This document shows, piece by piece, positions 19,329 to 22,050 of a DNA stretch of 22,050 bases (position 1 is the stretch's first letter; each line of letters begins with the position of its first letter). The notes beneath the pieces were generated by a model. That model had not been told where the DNA came from, ran no database searches, and saw only the letters and a list, made by a program, of their open reading frames with translations. Where the stretch lies: assembly GCA_900544265.1 (NCBI GenBank), contig UQUQ01000037.1:1-22050 (forward strand), read 5' to 3'. The stretch comes from an uncultured Alistipes sp. Lineage in GTDB: Bacteria; Bacteroidota; Bacteroidia; Bacteroidales; Rikenellaceae. Made by a program: the position numbers and the translations under genes.

Positions 19329-19346
19329 GGAAATAATTTCAAGAAA

Positions 19347-19364
19347 CTGTTATTCGGATAACAG
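19347..19364. repeat. Inverted repeat upstream of the pgk promoter
   Basis: CTGTTAT and ATAACAG are perfect 7-bp arms separated by TCGG. The element lies 18 bp upstream of the pgk -7 box, in the -33 region, which is a suitable place for a regulator site. It is followed on the plus strand by an A-run and so could also be part of termination signals. No regulator is identified. Confidence 0.5.
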
Positions 19365-19383
19365 AAAAAATGGTTCCCGGACA

Positions 19384-19420
19384 AAAACCGGGCCCCGATT
19401 TTCGGTCGGAGCCCGGTTTT
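19384..19420 (-). terminator. Terminator of the ABC exporter operon
   Basis: A 10-bp stem (AAAACCGGGC at 19384-19393 with 19411-19420) contains a smaller inner stem. On the minus strand the stem ends in a run of five T. It begins 10 bp past the permease stop. Confidence 0.85.
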
Positions 19421-19430
19421 CGGCGGGGAA

Positions 19431-20753
19431 TCAGTATTTGTAGCGCACCCACTTGAGCAACTCCTTGAAGGTGGGTTTCTTGCCGTACATGAAGATGCCC
19501 ACGCGGTAGATCTTGCCGGCGAACCAGACCATCGCCACGAACGAGGCGTAGAGGACGACGAGCGAGAGGACGATCTCCCAGAGGGGAATGTCGTAGGGGA
19601 TGCGGGCCATCATCACGACGGGCGAGGTGAAGGGGATGATCGAGAACCAGAAGGCCAGCGACGAGTTGGGGTCCTTGATGACGGCGAGCATCATCAGCAG
19701 CGCGAGGATGATCGGCAGCGTGACGGGCATCTGCAGCTGCGAGGCGTCCTGGACGTTGTCCACGGCCGAGCCCACGGCGGCGAACGTCGCCGAGTAGAGC
19801 AGATAGCCGCCGAAGACGAAGAGCAGCAGGCAGACGAAGATCTTGAGGATGTAGCCCGTGTCGGTGACGGCGGCCACGGCCTGCAGCATCTCGGGGTCCA
19901 TGTCGCCCATCGCCGCGGCGTCGGGCATCCCCTGCTGCATGGCCTGCACGCCGGCCATCATCTCGGCGGGCATGAGCTGCGGCAGGACAATCGCCCCGAC
20001 GGCGAAGATCAGCACGCCCCAGATGAGCACCTGGACCACGGCCACGAGGGCCACGCCGAGAATCTTGCCCAGCATCAGGTCGAAGGGCCGCACGGAGGAG
20101 ACCACCACCTCGAGCACGCGGTTGTTCTTCTCCTCGATGACCGACTGCATGACCATCGAACCGTAGATCAGCAGGAACATGTAGAGCACGAAGCCGAGGA
20201 TGTAGCCGGCGGCCGTGGCGACGGTCGACGACTGGGCCTGCGACTCGGCCTCCTGCGACTTGTCGTTGCGGAAGGTCTGCAGCGTGACGGTGGTCTTCAC
20301 CTCGTCGAGAATCTGCTGGAGGTTGTCGATGTGGTACGCCTTGAGCTTTTCGGCCTCGAGAATATCCTCGATCTGGCCGGTGATGTTGCTCTCGATCGAA
20401 AGCGACGACGACGCATTGGCGTAGAGTTTCACGTTGGAGGGGTTCTCGAGGATGTCGCTCCCGATGTAGAGCACCCCGAAGCGGTCGGTCAGCGAGCGGC
20501 GCGCCTCCTCGGTCGTGAGGTCGGTCGGCTCGAAGCGCAGCTCCTCGTTGCTCTGCAGCTGCGGGGCCACCAGACCGCTGTCGTCGATCACGGCGATCGT
20601 CTTCTGCTCCCCCCGGGAGTACTCCATGATGAGCGCCGGGGCGATCATCAGCACGATCATCAGCACGGGCATGAGGATCGTGGTGATGATGAAGGATTTT
20701 TTGCGCACGCGTTCGTTGAACTCGCGCTGGATTATGATGGATACGTTGGACAT
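19431..20753 (-). CDS. ABC-2 type exporter permease (NatB-like)
   Basis: Membrane subunit of an ABC exporter, 440 residues. The N-terminus IIIQREFNERVRKKSFIITT leads into TM1 (about 22-43). A soluble extracytoplasmic domain follows (about 45-178; YSRGEQKTIAVIDDSG onwards). Five further membrane spans lie at about 182-203, 228-256, 301-325, 344-360 and 395-413, with the conserved cytoplasmic QSVIEEKNNRVLEVVVSSVRPFDLMLGK (203-230) after TM2. This is the NatB/ABC-2 family layout. An unusual Met-rich loop (261-289, eight Met in 29 residues) joins TM3 and TM4. It lies 12 bp downstream of a small membrane-protein gene and belongs with the ATPase upstream. Family members export sodium, drugs or unknown substrates, and the sequence does not say which. 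Confidence 0.93.
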   Translation of the reverse strand: MSNVSIIIQREFNERVRKKSFIITTILMPVLMIVLMIAPALIMEYSRGEQKTIAVIDDSGLVAPQLQSNEELRFEPTDLTTEEARRSLTDRFGVLYIGSDILENPSNVKLYANASSSLSIESNITGQIEDILEAEKLKAYHIDNLQQILDEVKTTVTLQTFRNDKSQEAESQAQSSTVATAAGYILGFVLYMFLLIYGSMVMQSVIEEKNNRVLEVVVSSVRPFDLMLGKILGVALVAVVQVLIWGVLIFAVGAIVLPQLMPAEMMAGVQAMQQGMPDAAAMGDMDPEMLQAVAAVTDTGYILKIFVCLLLFVFGGYLLYSATFAAVGSAVDNVQDASQLQMPVTLPIILALLMMLAVIKDPNSSLAFWFSIIPFTSPVVMMARIPYDIPLWEIVLSLVVLYASFVAMVWFAGKIYRVGIFMYGKKPTFKELLKWVRYKY

Positions 20754-20765
20754 GGTGTGTAGGTT

Positions 20766-21002
20766 TTATCGGTTCTCTTTCTCTTCTGTTTTCCGGGTGC
20801 GAAGGTCGTGCCGGAGCAGCAGGATGCCGCCGCACAGCATGATCGAGGCCGGTACGGGCAGGAGGGTGCCCTCCTCGCTCTTCAGGCCGTGAATCATTCC
20901 GTACATGCCGAACCCCAGGCACAGGCCGGCAAGCGTCCGCAGGGCGGCCCGTCCGAAGCGCTGCGGATTCCGCTGTCCGGTCTCTTCGTTTCCCCTTTTC
21001 AT
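20766..21002 (-). CDS. Small predicted membrane protein within the ABC operon
   Basis: A 78-residue protein starting MKRGNEETGQRNPQRFGRAA. A polar, basic N-terminal tail is followed by two hydrophobic segments (about 21-39, LRTLAGLCLGFGMYGMIHG, and 47-63, LLPVPASIMLCGGILLL) and a highly charged C-terminus (RHDLRTRKTEEKENR). I do not recognise the family. The case for it being real is its tight fit: it starts 11 bp after the ATPase stop and stops 12 bp before the permease start, and the charge/hydrophobic pattern is coherent. The Arg/Lys-rich ends suggest a hairpin with both termini in the cytoplasm. It may be an accessory subunit of the exporter or an unrelated passenger. Confidence 0.72.
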   Translation of the reverse strand: MKRGNEETGQRNPQRFGRAALRTLAGLCLGFGMYGMIHGLKSEEGTLLPVPASIMLCGGILLLRHDLRTRKTEEKENR

Positions 21003-21013
21003 GGCGGAATGTT

Positions 21014-21934
21014 CTAAAGCTGTCCGTTCACGGCGCGGATGAAGATGTCGTTCATCGAGGGGATGATCTCGCGGAACGAGCGCAGCTCGACGGCCCGGTT
21101 TGCGGCGTCGATCACCTGCCGCACCTCCTCGTCGTGCTCGACGTGGAGCTTGAGCGTGCGGTAGACCGACTCCTCGGCAGCCCCCTCGAGAATCTCGCAG
21201 CGCCCCTCGACGGCGCGGCGCAGGTCGGCCTCCTCGCCGCGGTAGGCCACCTCGAAGATGTTGGCGCCGTGGCGGCGGCGGATCTCGTCGACACGCCCCG
21301 AGAGGATGTTCTTCGACTTGTTGATGAGCGTGATGTGGTCGCAGATCTCCTCGACCGACGACATGTTGTGCGTCGAGAAGATCACCGTGGCCCCCTTGTC
21401 GCGCAGGGCGAGAATCTCCTCCTTGAGCAGGTTGGCATTGATCGGGTCGAAGCCCGAGAAGGGCTCGTCGAAGATCAGCAGCTCGGGTTCGTGCAGCACC
21501 GTGACGATGAACTGCACCTTCTGGGCCATGCCCTTCGAGAGCTCCTCGATCTTCTTGTCCCACCACCCTTCGATGCCGAACTTGACGAACCACTTTTTGA
21601 GCCGTGCGACGGCGTCGCGGCGTGAAAGTCCCTTCAGACGGGCGAAGAAGACAGCCTGCTCACCGACCTTCATCTTCTTGTAGAGTCCCCGCTCCTCGGG
21701 CAGGTAGCCGATGCGGCGGACATCCTCGGGGGCGATTTCGCGCCCGCCGAGCAGCACGCGGCCCGTGTCGGGGGCCGTGATGCGGTTGATGATGCGGATG
21801 AGCGTCGTCTTGCCCGCACCGTTGGGTCCGAGCAGTCCGTAGACCGATCCTTTGGGAATCGAGAGCGATACGTCGTCGAGAGCCGTGTGTCCGGCGTATC
21901 GTTTGGTGACGTGTTCTACTGTGAGTATATCCAT
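21014..21934 (-). CDS. ABC exporter ATP-binding subunit (NatA-like)
   Basis: Cytoplasmic ATPase that powers the exporter, 306 residues. Walker A is GPNGAGKT (36-43), the Q-loop region reads GYLPEERGLYKKM (76-88), the signature is LSKGMAQ (132-138), Walker B is LLIFDEP (152-158) followed by the D-loop SGFDP, and the H-loop histidine is H189 in FSTHNMS. The GYLPEERGLY segment is characteristic of the NatA-type ATPases and lacks the usual Q. After about 215 comes a C-terminal extension (DUF4162-like) ending in the conserved SMNDIFIRAV. It is the first gene of the operon; the start at 21934 is the only sensible one. A TAnnTTTG box lies 41 bp upstream. Confidence 0.95.
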   Translation of the reverse strand: MDILTVEHVTKRYAGHTALDDVSLSIPKGSVYGLLGPNGAGKTTLIRIINRITAPDTGRVLLGGREIAPEDVRRIGYLPEERGLYKKMKVGEQAVFFARLKGLSRRDAVARLKKWFVKFGIEGWWDKKIEELSKGMAQKVQFIVTVLHEPELLIFDEPFSGFDPINANLLKEEILALRDKGATVIFSTHNMSSVEEICDHITLINKSKNILSGRVDEIRRRHGANIFEVAYRGEEADLRRAVEGRCEILEGAAEESVYRTLKLHVEHDEEVRQVIDAANRAVELRSFREIIPSMNDIFIRAVNGQL

Positions 21935-21974
21935 GGTTGCGGATGGTATTGGTATTTTCGGAAGATTCCGGAGG

Positions 21975-21982
21975 CAAAGTTA
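21975..21982 (-). promoter_or_regulatory. Putative -7 box for the ABC exporter operon
   Basis: The minus strand reads TAACTTTG, an exact TAnnTTTG match identical to the box at pheS (13429-13436), 40 bp upstream of the ATPase ATG. No convincing -33 element was seen. The remaining bases to 22050 are AT-rich and hold no gene I can support. Confidence 0.5.
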
Positions 21983-22050
21983 CTACAAAAAAGTGAAATG
22001 CGGAAAGATATAGTGATAGAATTGAGTTACAAGGGTTTTGGTTGAAGTGG

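Overview
The window looks like chromosome of a high-GC Bacteroidota, most like the Alistipes/Rikenellaceae group. That lineage is inferred, not searched. The grounds are the Bacteroidota-type -7 promoter boxes (TAnnTTTG), the lack of strong Shine-Dalgarno sequences, an S46 dipeptidyl-peptidase, a MetRS with a fused tRNA-binding domain, a 420-residue PGK with an insertion, a YbeY with a non-canonical HGLLHLCGQGD motif, and high-GC genes separated by AT-rich spacers. Fourteen protein genes are supported. There is no rRNA, tRNA, CRISPR array, insertion sequence or prophage.

Layout. Bases 1-237 are an AT-rich leader. Then on the plus strand come nadA (238-1179) and an S46 DPP7-type peptidase (1224-3362), closed by a strong terminator. 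Next are metG (3560-5602), with a palindrome over its promoter, and ilvE (5714-6727). ilvE converges on a minus-strand run, and a 17-bp bidirectional terminator lies between them. The minus run, in transcription order, is pheS (13376-12351), a TPR protein (12337-10556), an EnvC-like protein (10559-9435), ybeY (9244-8810) and mnmG (8752-6878). pheS is divergent from a patatin/beta-barrel outer-membrane protein (13452-15755), and both promoters sit in the 75-bp gap. The patatin gene converges on another minus run, pgk (19268-18006) then an M13 lipoprotein peptidase (17921-15888), with a second bidirectional terminator between. The right edge is a minus-strand ABC export operon: ATPase (21934-21014), a 78-residue membrane protein (21002-20766) and permease (20753-19431).

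Functionally this is mostly housekeeping: NAD synthesis, aminoacylation (Met, Phe), branched-chain amino acid transamination, tRNA modification (MnmG), rRNA maturation (YbeY) and glycolysis (PGK). The rest is an envelope set of two exported peptidases, a patatin-barrel protein, a TPR protein, an EnvC-type amidase activator and an ABC exporter.

The most notable non-coding signal is a pair of parS-like centromere sites. One is a perfect 16-bp palindrome 9 bp past the mnmG stop. The other is a 15/16 match inside ilvE, written with Pro and Thr codons used nowhere else in that gene. They suggest a ParB loading zone and an origin-proximal position. I found no wholly new multi-gene system.
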